Assembly (NCBI RefSeq): GCF_012641365.1
Contig: NZ_JABAIM010000001.1
Location: 1,426,001-1,490,000, forward strand
Direction: 5' to 3'
DNA: 64,000 bases
Origin: Leeia aquatica
GTDB lineage: Bacteria > Pseudomonadota > Gammaproteobacteria > Burkholderiales > Leeiaceae
Part shown: piece after piece, positions 16,947 to 25,318 of the stretch
Layout of the letters: every line of letters starts with the position of its first letter
Position numbering within the stretch: the first letter of the stretch is position 1
The notes under the pieces: generated by a model
What the model saw: only the letters and a program-made list of their open reading frames with translations
Databases searched by the model: none
What the model was told of the DNA's origin: nothing
Program-made: the position numbers and the translations under genes

Positions 16947-17741
16947 CTACTCAGGCCAGCGGAAGGTGATGGTCTGGGTTTTGCCAATCAGCTCGTTACG
17001 CAAGCTGTCTGGCGGCGCCTCAAACCGGTTTTGCAATTTTAGGGCGGTTTCCACCGCCTTGTCATACTCGTCGTTACCGCTCGACTGTACCAACCGAATC
17101 GCTACCACATCCAGACTCGGCAGCAACCGGAATTCAAAGCGTGCCGCCAGCTTGGGCCAGTCATCTTTGCGCACGATGCGCTGTTTGATCAACTGTTCCA
17201 TCCGCCCAAGGTAAGCATCGCGGTCACGCTTCAGACCCGCGGCTTGCGCTGCGGCTTGATCGGCCTGCGCTTTGGCGTCCGCTTGCGCCTTGGCCCGCTC
17301 CTTCGCCTCGGCTTCAGCCTGCCGTTGCGCCTCGTCCACCATCTGCTGATGCTGACGATCCGGTTTCTGTGGTTTCTCCGGCTTGGGCTGTGCCGGTTTC
17401 TCCACGGGCTTCTCCACCGGCTTGCGCGGTTTGGGCTCGCTGGCCGCCTGCTCCGGTTTGGGCAGGTTCACCTGCGCTCGCGGTTTCGGAGTGGGCGTCT
17501 GTGCCTGCGGCTCCGGCGCCTCCACCGGTTTGGGTTCAGGCTTGGGGGTCGGTTTGACCTCCGCCGGCACCGGCTTGCTGCTCGGCGGAGGGGGCGGCGG
17601 TAAACCACGCCACAACTGCGCTTCCACCACCTTGGGCGGCGGTGACTTCCAGTCCACCCCCAGCCACAGCACCACCAGCAGTACGGCGTGCACCAGCACG
17701 GCCAGCAACAGCCCGCTAGGACGCAGCCCGGCCTGACTCAT
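16947..17741 (-). CDS. tolA: cell-envelope integrity protein TolA
   Basis: A 264-residue inner-membrane protein: one N-terminal transmembrane helix (about 10-28), a long Pro/Lys/Glu-rich segment (about 45-130), an Ala/Lys/Gln-rich helical stretch (about 130-170) and a short C-terminal TonB-like domain (about 175-264). It transmits proton-motive-force energy from TolQR to TolB-Pal. It overlaps tolR by 4 bases and is shorter in the helical domain than E. coli TolA, as in other betaproteobacteria. Confidence 0.92.
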   Translation of the reverse strand: MSQAGLRPSGLLLAVLVHAVLLVVLWLGVDWKSPPPKVVEAQLWRGLPPPPPPSSKPVPAEVKPTPKPEPKPVEAPEPQAQTPTPKPRAQVNLPKPEQAASEPKPRKPVEKPVEKPAQPKPEKPQKPDRQHQQMVDEAQRQAEAEAKERAKAQADAKAQADQAAAQAAGLKRDRDAYLGRMEQLIKQRIVRKDDWPKLAARFEFRLLPSLDVVAIRLVQSSGNDEYDKAVETALKLQNRFEAPPDSLRNELIGKTQTITFRWPE

Positions 17742-18181
17742 TGGCTGGCCTTGTTCTGTACCAGCAAGCCGACCTGATCGATCCCGGCCCCTTGCAGCAC
17801 GTCCATCACCTGCACCACCGATTCATAGCGCACTTCACGATCCGCACTGATCACCACCGCAAAGCGGGCGCTGTCCGCCGGGTTGGCATCGTGCATGGCC
17901 ACCACGCGCTCAACCAGGTCCCCCAGCCGAAAAGTTTCTTCTGGCTGGCCGGGTGCCCGCAAGCGGTACTGCACATCCTCACCTTCTGCGATCACCTGCA
18001 CTTGCACTGGCTGTGTTGCCATGGCGCTGGCGTGACTGACCGAGGGCAACTTGACCTGCCCGGTCTGCATCATCGGTGCCGCCACCATGAACACGATCAG
18101 CAGCACTAGCACCACGTCGATAAACGGGACGACGTTGATTTCGCTCTTCAGCGCCCGCCGCTGACGACGACGCATCGCCAT
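17738..18181 (-). CDS. tolR: Tol-Pal protein TolR (ExbD family)
   Basis: A 147-residue inner-membrane protein with a short cytoplasmic N-terminus (RRQRRALKSEINVVPFIDVV), one transmembrane helix (about 20-40) containing the proton-carrying Asp in FIDVVLVLL, and a periplasmic dimerisation domain. With TolQ it forms the proton channel that energises TolA. Overlaps tolQ by one base and tolA by four. Confidence 0.95.
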   Translation of the reverse strand: MAMRRRQRRALKSEINVVPFIDVVLVLLIVFMVAAPMMQTGQVKLPSVSHASAMATQPVQVQVIAEGEDVQYRLRAPGQPEETFRLGDLVERVVAMHDANPADSARFAVVISADREVRYESVVQVMDVLQGAGIDQVGLLVQNKASQ

Positions 18182-18861
18182 CAGCGGGTCGCCTGCCGTT
18201 GCAGGATGTTGGAAAACTCCTCCATGAAGCTTTCCAGCTTGATCGACAGGCGATCAATATCGTGCAGGTAACGGTTGTAAGCCACCACCGCTGGGATGGC
18301 GGCGAACAGGCCAATCGCGGTGGCAATCAGCGCTTCGGCAATGCCGGGCGCGACTTGCGCCAGGGTGGCTTGCCCGACGTTGGCGAGCCCACGGAAGGCA
18401 TTCATGATCCCCCACACGGTACCAAACAGACCGATATAGGGTGATACCGAGCCGGTGGTGGCCAGAAAGGCGAGGTGTGACTCCAGCCGGTCGATCTCGC
18501 GCTGGTATTCGGCACGCATGGCCCGCTGCACGCTGTCCATCATGTCACGCGGGTCCAGGCCATTGCCCGGCTTCTTCAGCTTGAGGAACTCACGGAAGCC
18601 GGCCACGAAGATGCGCTCCATGCCCTGGCTTTCTTCATGCGGACTGATCTGCTGATGCAACTGGTTGAGGTCTTGTCCGCTCCAGAAATTGCGCTCGAAC
18701 ACATCGCTGTGCCGCACCGCCTGCCGGATGGCCACCCACTTGGAGAAAATATAAGACCAGGACAACAGTGACATCAGCAGCAACACCACCATCACCAGCT
18801 GCACCACCAGGCTGGCTTCCGTCACCAGGTGGACAAAGGACAGATCGCTGGCGGCGTTCAT
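18181..18861 (-). CDS. tolQ: Tol-Pal protein TolQ (MotA/ExbB family)
   Basis: A 226-residue inner-membrane protein with three transmembrane helices (about 15-38, 135-158 and 168-190). The conserved block GLFGTVWGIMNAF and the third-helix region APGIAEALIATAIGLFAAIPAV carry the channel-lining polar residues. It is the pentameric part of the TolQR proton channel. It starts 4 bases inside ybgC. Confidence 0.96.
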   Translation of the reverse strand: MNAASDLSFVHLVTEASLVVQLVMVVLLLMSLLSWSYIFSKWVAIRQAVRHSDVFERNFWSGQDLNQLHQQISPHEESQGMERIFVAGFREFLKLKKPGNGLDPRDMMDSVQRAMRAEYQREIDRLESHLAFLATTGSVSPYIGLFGTVWGIMNAFRGLANVGQATLAQVAPGIAEALIATAIGLFAAIPAVVAYNRYLHDIDRLSIKLESFMEEFSNILQRQATR

Positions 18862-19286
18862 GCTGGAATCTCCAGTGCGTGCCGGATATCGGCGGGTAAC
18901 TCGACAGACTTGCCGGCCTTGATGTCGACACAGACCACATTGACCTGACCATGCACCAGCACGGTGTCACCCCGCATCACATACTGCGACACATGCACCC
19001 GGCTACGGCCAAACTCGGTCACTTCGGCGGTAATGGTGATCAAATCGTCGAGCAAGGCGGGGGCCAAGTAATCCAGCTTGACCGAGCGCACCAGAAAGCC
19101 GATCCCCAGCGTGCGCGCCAGTTTGACCGATTCGAAACCCACGCTGCGCAACCATTCGGCACGCGCCCGCTCCATGAACGCCAGATAGTTGGCGTGGTAG
19201 ACAATACCTGCAGCATCGGTATCGGCATAGTACACACGGGCTTCCATGCGGAAGGCACCCGAATTGGGTTTAAGGTCGTGACTCAT
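18858..19286 (-). CDS. ybgC: acyl-CoA thioesterase YbgC (Tol-Pal associated)
   Basis: A 142-residue hotdog-fold thioesterase. The active-site motif YYADTDAAGIVYHANYL at about residues 20-36 has the catalytic Asp and the conserved Tyr/His. It heads the tol-pal operon, as in many proteobacteria, and overlaps tolQ by 4 bases. Start is uncertain: ATG at 19286 was chosen, but a TTG at 19298 with a GGA upstream would add four residues. Confidence 0.92.
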   Translation of the reverse strand: MSHDLKPNSGAFRMEARVYYADTDAAGIVYHANYLAFMERARAEWLRSVGFESVKLARTLGIGFLVRSVKLDYLAPALLDDLITITAEVTEFGRSRVHVSQYVMRGDTVLVHGQVNVVCVDIKAGKSVELPADIRHALEIPA

Positions 19287-19371
19287 CAATCCGTTCAATC
19301 AGTCCATGGTATAAAAATGGCAAACCCCTTGGAGCAGGCCTGCCGCTGATTCGTTCCCCACCTGGTCAGCC

Positions 19372-19899
19372 TCACAGGACAAAGGTGTGCTCGACTCGCT
19401 CAGAACGCAGTACGTAATTGCCCCAGATCAAGCCGTAAACCAGAGATTGCCAGACCAGTTTCAAACTCTCGCCTTGATCATCGAGCAGCTCAGCGGGCAG
19501 CAGGGCCTGCCCCAGGAAATGATCCATGGTGTAGAAGCAGAATGATACCGTCAGCAAAATCAGTAACACCCGCTTGAACCGGGCACGCCGCTTGAAAAAA
19601 AGTAATGTTGCCCACAGGGTCAGCGACCAGATCAGTAGGTTGATCAGCAATTCAGTCACAATCAGCGCACGTAGCCCCGTCGCATTCGGCAACGCTCCGA
19701 GTCGCTCCCAGCCACCCTCTTGCATCACGAAGGGGGAGAACAGGCCCCATATCCCAAAGGGCAACACTGCCGCGCGAACAATCAAACCGAACCCCAGCAG
19801 ATATAGCCAGCCGCCAATGCGCCATGGTCCATCGTCTGGCAGCGTTACATCTGCAACCGAAGCACTGGGTGCCTGATAAGGGTTGTGTGATTCACTCAT
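19372..19899 (-). CDS. DUF2569-family membrane protein
   Basis: A 175-residue protein with a short N-terminal NPYQAPSA motif typical of small membrane proteins of this type and four predicted transmembrane helices (about 28-55, 78-100, 105-125 and 145-162). It resembles DUF2569 proteins, which have no known function. It is followed by the tol operon and preceded, 6 bases away, by ruvB on the same strand, so it may be read with ruvB. Confidence 0.75.
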   Translation of the reverse strand: MSESHNPYQAPSASVADVTLPDDGPWRIGGWLYLLGFGLIVRAAVLPFGIWGLFSPFVMQEGGWERLGALPNATGLRALIVTELLINLLIWSLTLWATLLFFKRRARFKRVLLILLTVSFCFYTMDHFLGQALLPAELLDDQGESLKLVWQSLVYGLIWGNYVLRSERVEHTFVL

Positions 19900-19905
19900 G
19901 CCCGT

Positions 19906-20943
19906 TTATTCCCCTTGTGTGGAAGGCTGCGGCAAACCAAAGTGCTGGTAAGCCAGCCCGGTAGCCAATCGCCCGCGCGGTGTGCGCTGCAAATAGCCTT
20001 GCTGGATCAGGTAGGGCTCCAGCACATCCTCGATGGTGTCGCGCGCCTCGCCGATGGCTGCCGCCAGGTTATCCACCCCGACCGGCCCACCGCCAAATTT
20101 CTCCAGTACCGCGCCCAGCAGCTTGCGGTCCATCACATCCAGCCCCGCCGCATCCACGTCCAGCATCCGCAGCGCATCGTCCGCCACCTCGCGGCTGACC
20201 ACACCATCAGCCCGCACTTCGGCATAATCACGCACCCGGCGCAGCAGGCGGTTGGCAATCCGCGGTGTCCCGCGCGAGCGGCGGGCGATTTCCAGCGCGC
20301 CTTCGTCCACCATCTGCATATTGAGCAAACCCGCCGAGCGGGTAACGATGCGCTGCAGCTCGGCCGGGGTATAAAACTCCAGCCGAGCAACGATACCAAA
20401 GCGGTCACGCAAGGGGTTGGTCAGCATGCCCGCACGGGTGGTGGCGCCCACCAGGGTAAACGGCGGCAGGTCGAGCTTGACCGAGCGCGCAGCCGGGCCT
20501 TCCCCGATCATGATGTCGATCTGGAAATCCTCCAGCGCCGGGTAGAGGATTTCCTCCACCACCGGGCTCAGACGATGGATTTCGTCGATGAACAGCACAT
20601 CGTTCGGTTCCAGATTGGTCAGCAAAGCCGCCAGATCCCCCGCCCGCTCCAGCACCGGGCCACTGGTCTGTCGCAGGCTGACGCCCATTTCGCGTGCAAT
20701 GATATGCGCCAGCGTCGTCTTGCCCAGCCCCGGCGGGCCGAACAGCAGCACATGATCCAGCGCTTCGCTGCGCTTGCGAGCAGCCTCGATGAATATCGAC
20801 AGCTGCCCGCGCGCCTTTTCCTGCCCGACGTATTCGTCCAGCAGCTTGGGGCGCAGCGCCCGCTCCAGCGCCTCTTCCTGCGCGCTGCCACGGGCAGGTG
20901 AAATCAGGCGGTCATCTGGCGCAAACGAGTCGGTTTCAATCAT
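19906..20943 (-). CDS. ruvB: Holliday junction branch-migration helicase RuvB
   Basis: A 345-residue AAA+ ATPase that drives branch migration with RuvA. Walker [13 protein letters not shown] at about residues 70-81, Walker [10 protein letters not shown] around 118-126, sensor GATTRAG and arginine-finger region near 168-175, and the C-terminal winged-helix DNA-binding domain ([18 protein letters not shown]). Length and all motifs are normal. ruvA and ruvC are not in this window. Confidence 0.97.
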   Translation of the reverse strand: MIETDSFAPDDRLISPARGSAQEEALERALRPKLLDEYVGQEKARGQLSIFIEAARKRSEALDHVLLFGPPGLGKTTLAHIIAREMGVSLRQTSGPVLERAGDLAALLTNLEPNDVLFIDEIHRLSPVVEEILYPALEDFQIDIMIGEGPAARSVKLDLPPFTLVGATTRAGMLTNPLRDRFGIVARLEFYTPAELQRIVTRSAGLLNMQMVDEGALEIARRSRGTPRIANRLLRRVRDYAEVRADGVVSREVADDALRMLDVDAAGLDVMDRKLLGAVLEKFGGGPVGVDNLAAAIGEARDTIEDVLEPYLIQQGYLQRTPRGRLATGLAYQHFGLPQPSTQGE

Positions 20944-20973
20944 GGCAAGTACCGGGCAAACAATCGCAACATC

Positions 20974-22008
20974 TTACCACGCTGTGACAGTGTCATCCCG
21001 GCTGAGCAGCATGGCATCCCCATAGCTGAAAAAGCGGTAGCGCTCGGTGATGGCGTGCTGATACAAGGCGCGCATGCGTTCATAGCCGGTAAAAGCCGAC
21101 ACCAGCATCAGCAGGGTGGATTTGGGTAAATGAAAGTTGGTCAACAACAGGTCAACCAGCTGGAAGCGGTAACCCGGCGTGATAAACAGGTCCGTTTCTT
21201 GCCACCCCGCCGCCAGCGTACCGCAGCGCGCCGCCGACTCCAGCGCGCGTAACGAAGTGGTGCCCACCGCAATCACTCGCCCGCCCTTGGCACGGGTGGC
21301 CTCAATGGCAGTCACGGTTGCTGCCGGGATGTCGTAGCGCTCACTGTGCATCTGGTGCTCGGACAAATCCTCCACCCGCACCGGCTGGAAGGTGCCAGCG
21401 CCCACATGCAGGGTAACAAAGGCTTGCCCTACGCCCATGGCCGCAAGCTCCGCCAGCAAGGCGTCCGTGAAATGCAGCCCGGCCGTGGGTGCGGCGACGG
21501 CACCATCTTGCCGGGCATAGACTGTCTGGTAGCGCTGCTCGTCATCGTCGGTCGGGGTATGCACGATATACGGCGGCAGCGGCAAGCGGCCACTTTGCGC
21601 CAACACCGCCAGCGCCGGCTCTTCTTCAAAGCGCAAATGAAAGAATTCGCCCTGGCGCCCCAGCACAGTCGCCGTCCAGCGGTCTGCCAGGATCAACTGG
21701 CTGTCGACAGGTGGCGACTTGCTGGCCCGCACATGCGCCAGCACCTCATACTCGGACAGCACCCGCTCGACCAGCACCTCTACTTTGCCGCCCGAGCGCT
21801 TGCGCCCAAACAGGCGCGCCTTGAGTACGCGGGTATCGTTGAATACCAGCAAGTCGTTCGGCCGCAACAACTGCGGCAAGGCCTGTACCGTGCGATCGTG
21901 CACAAGCTCGCCACTGGCATCCAGCAAGCGGCTCTGCCCCCGCACCACTGGCGGGAACTGGGCAATCAGTTCTTCGGGCAGCTGATAATCAAAATCGGAC
22001 AAGCGCAT
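20974..22008 (-). CDS. queA: S-adenosylmethionine:tRNA ribosyltransferase-isomerase QueA
   Basis: A 344-residue enzyme that transfers the ribosyl group of SAM to preQ1 at tRNA position 34, forming epoxyqueuosine. Family blocks are present: [14 protein letters not shown] at the N-terminus, [27 protein letters not shown] around residue 185, and the late [19 protein letters not shown]. It lies 30 bases upstream of ruvB on the same strand. Its product is finished by QueG, encoded at 53-54 kb. Confidence 0.96.
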   Translation of the reverse strand: MRLSDFDYQLPEELIAQFPPVVRGQSRLLDASGELVHDRTVQALPQLLRPNDLLVFNDTRVLKARLFGRKRSGGKVEVLVERVLSEYEVLAHVRASKSPPVDSQLILADRWTATVLGRQGEFFHLRFEEEPALAVLAQSGRLPLPPYIVHTPTDDDEQRYQTVYARQDGAVAAPTAGLHFTDALLAELAAMGVGQAFVTLHVGAGTFQPVRVEDLSEHQMHSERYDIPAATVTAIEATRAKGGRVIAVGTTSLRALESAARCGTLAAGWQETDLFITPGYRFQLVDLLLTNFHLPKSTLLMLVSAFTGYERMRALYQHAITERYRFFSYGDAMLLSRDDTVTAW

Positions 22009-22131
22009 ACGGTTTCAGACCACAGGGGAAACTCACGAACCGCCCAGTATACGGCATGCCCGTGACAGGCAAAACCGCACCCTTTGTCCGCTTGGCAAAG
22101 CCATGGGCTTGTCTTAAGATGAACATCGCTT

Positions 22132-22207
22132 GGGGGGGTAGCTCAGTTGGGAGAGCGTCGTGTTCGCAATGCGAAGGTCGGGAGTTCGATCCTCCTCCTC
22201 TCCACCA
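22132..22207 (+). tRNA. tRNA-Ala (anticodon CGC)
   Basis: The 76 bases fold as a full cloverleaf: acceptor GGGGGGG/CCTCTCC (22132-22138 with 22197-22203), D stem GCTC/GAGC, anticodon stem TCGTG/TGCGA, loop TTCGCAA with anticodon CGC at 22165-22167, five-base variable loop, T stem GGGAG/CTCCT with TTCGATC loop, then A and encoded CCA. Pair G3-U70, the identity element read by alanyl-tRNA synthetase, is present, confirming alanine. Several G-U pairs are unusual but tolerated. It decodes GCG and stands at the edge of the polysaccharide locus. Confidence 0.95.
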
Positions 22208-22303
22208 ATGCTAAAAGGCCCAGATGACTTCCGGGCCGCTTATATTGGGTGCTCAGTGGCCCATGGGTCGAGCAGCCGTAATGCATGCCCACAACTCAAC
22301 CTA

Positions 22304-22318
22304 CGGATAACCTATCCG
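22304..22318 (-). terminator. small hairpin at the end of the polysaccharide locus
   Basis: CGGATA and TATCCG form a 6-bp stem with a 3-base loop directly after the last gene's stop codon. No T-run follows; a weak terminator or merely a hairpin. Confidence 0.35.
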
Positions 22319-23449
22319 CTAAAGCTCCTTGTGCCATACTGTACGATTAATGTAATCGGTATAGCTGAGCACCACCCGCAAAATCTGCTTGGAAACGGCA
22401 AGTGCTTCGTAATCAGCGACGGGTTCCATCACGCGCTGCGTGCGGTCATGCTGGCTGACGATCACTCGTACGGCATCAAGCACGCGCTCTTGCTTCAGAC
22501 CCGCCATGATCAGGGTGCCGACGTCCATGCCTTCGGGGCGTTCGTGGGCATTGCGGATGGTGATGGCCGGCAGGTTGAGCAGGGAACCCTCTTCGGTAAT
22601 CGTGCCGCTATCGGACACTACGCACAGCGCTTCCATCTGCAGCTTCACATAGTCACAGAAGCCAAACGGTTTCAAAAACTGGATCCGTGCGTCCATTTGT
22701 CCTGAACCCAAGGCATCCAGCCGCTTTTGGGTACGTGGATGGGTGGAAACAATCACCGGTACGTCATATGCCTGTGCCAGTGCATTGAGTGTTTCCATCA
22801 AGTCACGCAGATTCTGCGGAGAATCTACATTCTCCTCACGGTGCGTGCTGACAATGAAGAAGTTGCCGCTTTGCAGGTTCATGCGTGCCAGTACGTCGGA
22901 CGCCTGGATCTTCGGCATGTAGTGATCCAGCACCTCACGCATGTGCGAGCCGGTCTTGATGATGGTCTCAGGCCGGATGCCTTCTGCAATCAGATAGCGG
23001 CGCGCATGTTCGGACAGGACCAGATTGATGTCGCTTAGATGGTCCAGTACCTTGCGATTCAGCTCTTCAGGGACGCGCTGATCAAAACAGCGGTTGCCCG
23101 CTTCCATATGGAAGACCGGAATCTTGCGACGCTTGGCAGCGATGACCGCCAGGCAGGAGTTTGTATCTCCGTAGAGCATCACCGCGTCCGGTTTTTCGGC
23201 CCCCATCACCTCATCACCCTTTTCGATCACGCGGGCAATGGTCTGTGCTGCATTGTCCCCTACGGCCTGCAGAAAATGGTCCGGCTTGCGAATCCCCAAG
23301 TCTTCAAAAAAGATCTGGTTGAGTTCATAGTCGTAATTCTGGCCGGTATGCACCAGCACATGCTGTGTGTGCTGATCAAGCTCGGCAATCACACGACTCA
23401 TTTTGATCAACTCCGGGCGAGTGCCCACAATGGTCATGACTTTAAGCAT
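22319..23449 (-). CDS. UDP-sugar 2-epimerase of the WbvD/FnlC/CapG type
   Basis: A 376-residue non-hydrolysing UDP-N-acetylglucosamine-2-epimerase family member (GTRPELIKMSRVI at the start, HTGQNYDYELNQIFF, LYGDTNSCLAVIAAKRRKIPVFHMEAGNR, STHREENVDS, SDSGTITEEG). The YDYELN and EAGNRCFDQRVPEE variants are typical of the subfamily that works after the 4,6-dehydratase and reductase encoded upstream, epimerising C2 to give UDP-L-FucNAc or UDP-L-QuiNAc. A separate true WecB-like paralogue is at 34.2 kb. Overlaps the dehydratase gene by 8 bases and is the last gene of the locus. Confidence 0.88.
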   Translation of the reverse strand: MLKVMTIVGTRPELIKMSRVIAELDQHTQHVLVHTGQNYDYELNQIFFEDLGIRKPDHFLQAVGDNAAQTIARVIEKGDEVMGAEKPDAVMLYGDTNSCLAVIAAKRRKIPVFHMEAGNRCFDQRVPEELNRKVLDHLSDINLVLSEHARRYLIAEGIRPETIIKTGSHMREVLDHYMPKIQASDVLARMNLQSGNFFIVSTHREENVDSPQNLRDLMETLNALAQAYDVPVIVSTHPRTQKRLDALGSGQMDARIQFLKPFGFCDYVKLQMEALCVVSDSGTITEEGSLLNLPAITIRNAHERPEGMDVGTLIMAGLKQERVLDAVRVIVSQHDRTQRVMEPVADYEALAVSKQILRVVLSYTDYINRTVWHKEL

Positions 23450-24455
23450 GAAGCACGCCTTTGATGTAATCCAGCGTCATCAGTAGCGACTTTACTTCCT
23501 GAACATCCAGACGCCGTGTGTTATGCGAGGTGTAGTCATCTAGTGTGGCGATATTCGCCTCACCTTCACTGAAATACTTGGCATAGTTCAAGTCACGATT
23601 ATCAGCGGGTATACGATAGTAGTCGCCCATATCAATGGCATGAGCAATCTCTTCTCGAGAGATCAATGATTCGTAGAGTTTCTCACCATGGCGAGTGCCG
23701 ATCACCCGGATCTCATGATCCAGCTTCTGAAACAATTCCCTCATAGCTTGTGCCAAATCACCTACTGTTGAAGCAGGAGCCTTTTGCACAAAAATATCGC
23801 CTTGCTGACCGTGTGTAAATGCATACAAGACCAGGTCAACAGAGTCCTCCAGTGACATCAGGAAACGTGTCATGTTCGGGTCCGTTATGGTCAAAGGCTG
23901 ACCGCCCATGATTTGTGAGACAAACAGGGGGATGACGGAGCCGCGTGACGCCATCACGTTGCCATATCGAGTTGCGCAGAAAACGGTCTCACCAGGCTGT
24001 TGAAGACGCGCTTTAGCCACCATGACTTTCTCAGCAAGCGCTTTTGACATGCCCATCGCATTGATCGGGTAGACTGCCTTGTCGGTAGACAACACCACCA
24101 CACGCTCAACATGCGCATCCGTAGCCGCATTGAGCACATTTTCTGTGCCAATCACATTGGTGCGCAGCGCCTCCATCGGGTAGAACTCACATGAAGGTAC
24201 CTGCTTGAGCGCAGCGGCATGAAACACATAGTTCACGCCTTTCATGGCCTGACGCAAGCTCATTTCATCCCGGACGTCTCCTATATAAAACCGTAGCTTC
24301 GGATGATTGAGTGCAATACGCAGGTCCTCTTGCTTTTTCTCATCCCGGCTGAAAATACGGATTTCCTGCACATCCGTATCCAGAAACCGCTTCAGGACGG
24401 TCTGACCAAATGACCCCGTTCCACCTGTAATCATCAGAATTTTTTTATCAAACAT
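23442..24455 (-). CDS. UDP-GlcNAc 4,6-dehydratase (5-inverting), WbvB/CapE/FnlA type
   Basis: A 337-residue extended SDR. NAD(P)-binding TGGTGSFGQ at residues 10-18, STDKAVYPINAMGMSK around residues 125-140, where the usual catalytic Tyr is replaced by Met in MGMSK as in the CapE/FlaA1 family of inverting dehydratases, and ATRYGNVMASRGSVIP. It opens the pathway by converting UDP-GlcNAc to a UDP-2-acetamido-2,6-dideoxy-4-keto-L-hexose. Together with the following reductase and epimerase it forms a three-gene sugar cassette with overlapping reading frames. Confidence 0.9.
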   Translation of the reverse strand: MFDKKILMITGGTGSFGQTVLKRFLDTDVQEIRIFSRDEKKQEDLRIALNHPKLRFYIGDVRDEMSLRQAMKGVNYVFHAAALKQVPSCEFYPMEALRTNVIGTENVLNAATDAHVERVVVLSTDKAVYPINAMGMSKALAEKVMVAKARLQQPGETVFCATRYGNVMASRGSVIPLFVSQIMGGQPLTITDPNMTRFLMSLEDSVDLVLYAFTHGQQGDIFVQKAPASTVGDLAQAMRELFQKLDHEIRVIGTRHGEKLYESLISREEIAHAIDMGDYYRIPADNRDLNYAKYFSEGEANIATLDDYTSHNTRRLDVQEVKSLLMTLDYIKGVLHA

Positions 24456-25318
24456 GATTCACCTTTCTGCCTGAAATCACGCATCTGCGCGATCAAATCT
24501 GGCCATGGCGATGCAACATACCCTGTCGCCTCATGAAAGCGTGATGCGTCCAAGGCGCGGTTGATCCTGACCTTGTCATCTGGTTCAATCTGTAGTGCTT
24601 TACCATATACCTGATTCACAATTCCTAGCAGATCATGCTTGGAGATGGCCTCTGCGGCAACATGGTATAGACCGCTCAGTTCGGCCCGGGGAATAACGAC
24701 GTCCCTGACGACCCTGGCCAGCTCATTGGTGGGTAGACCCGAAAAAATAGCCTGCGTATAGCCTTTAACGCTGCCTTGCTGCGAAAGAAACCAGTCAATC
24801 AAGCTGTGTTGACTCCCAAGCTCGTGTCCAATGATGGAGGTCCTGAGGGTTATAGCGTGTGGGTAACTGACCTCGCCCATCAACTTTGATCGTCCATAGA
24901 CATCCTCCGCATCCGGCGTGTCACTCTCGCGATAATGGCCCTGTTTCCCTGAGAAAACACAGTCTGTGCTGAAATGCACCAGTCTGGCTTGGGATAACTT
25001 GCACAGATTTGCAAGCCTGTGTGGCAAAATGGCATTGATAGGAATCGCCTCAAGCGGGTCACCCGCGCTGGCTAATTGTTTAATCAAGCCGACACAGTTG
25101 ATCACCACATCCGGGAGGCTTTTTGTGAACGCCTCAACCAGACTATCCGGCTGATCTGCACGAATCCCAGGGATGAGCTGCGCCCGGGGCACCCAAGCTT
25201 GCAATGCAGGGCTGGGGGCTCGTACGGTACCGTAGACGGTCCAATCTTCCTTGTCCGTCATCGTTTTCAGCATGGCATTACCAAGCATGCCACTCGCGCC
25301 AAGCACCAAAATTCTCAT
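24434..25318 (-). CDS. SDR reductase of the RmlD type (WbvR-like)
   Basis: A 294-residue NAD(P)-dependent reductase. Rossmann motif VLGASGMLGNAML at residues 4-16, HFSTDCVFSGKQGHY around residues 113-127 and YGRSKLMGE with the catalytic YxxxK around residues 139-147. It is shorter than CapF/FnlB, which carries an extra C-terminal cupin domain; this one ends without it, as in the WbvR reductase of L-QuiNAc pathways. It would reduce the 4-keto group. Overlaps wbvB-like gene by 22 bases and the glycosyltransferase upstream by 4. Confidence 0.82.
   Translation of the reverse strand: MRILVLGASGMLGNAMLKTMTDKEDWTVYGTVRAPSPALQAWVPRAQLIPGIRADQPDSLVEAFTKSLPDVVINCVGLIKQLASAGDPLEAIPINAILPHRLANLCKLSQARLVHFSTDCVFSGKQGHYRESDTPDAEDVYGRSKLMGEVSYPHAITLRTSIIGHELGSQHSLIDWFLSQQGSVKGYTQAIFSGLPTNELARVVRDVVIPRAELSGLYHVAAEAISKHDLLGIVNQVYGKALQIEPDDKVRINRALDASRFHEATGYVASPWPDLIAQMRDFRQKGESCLIKKF

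Noticed and set aside
22208-22318. Hairpin GGCCC...GGGCC after the tRNA as a terminator
   Set aside because: Stem of only 5 bp with an 11-base loop and no T-run; not convincing.
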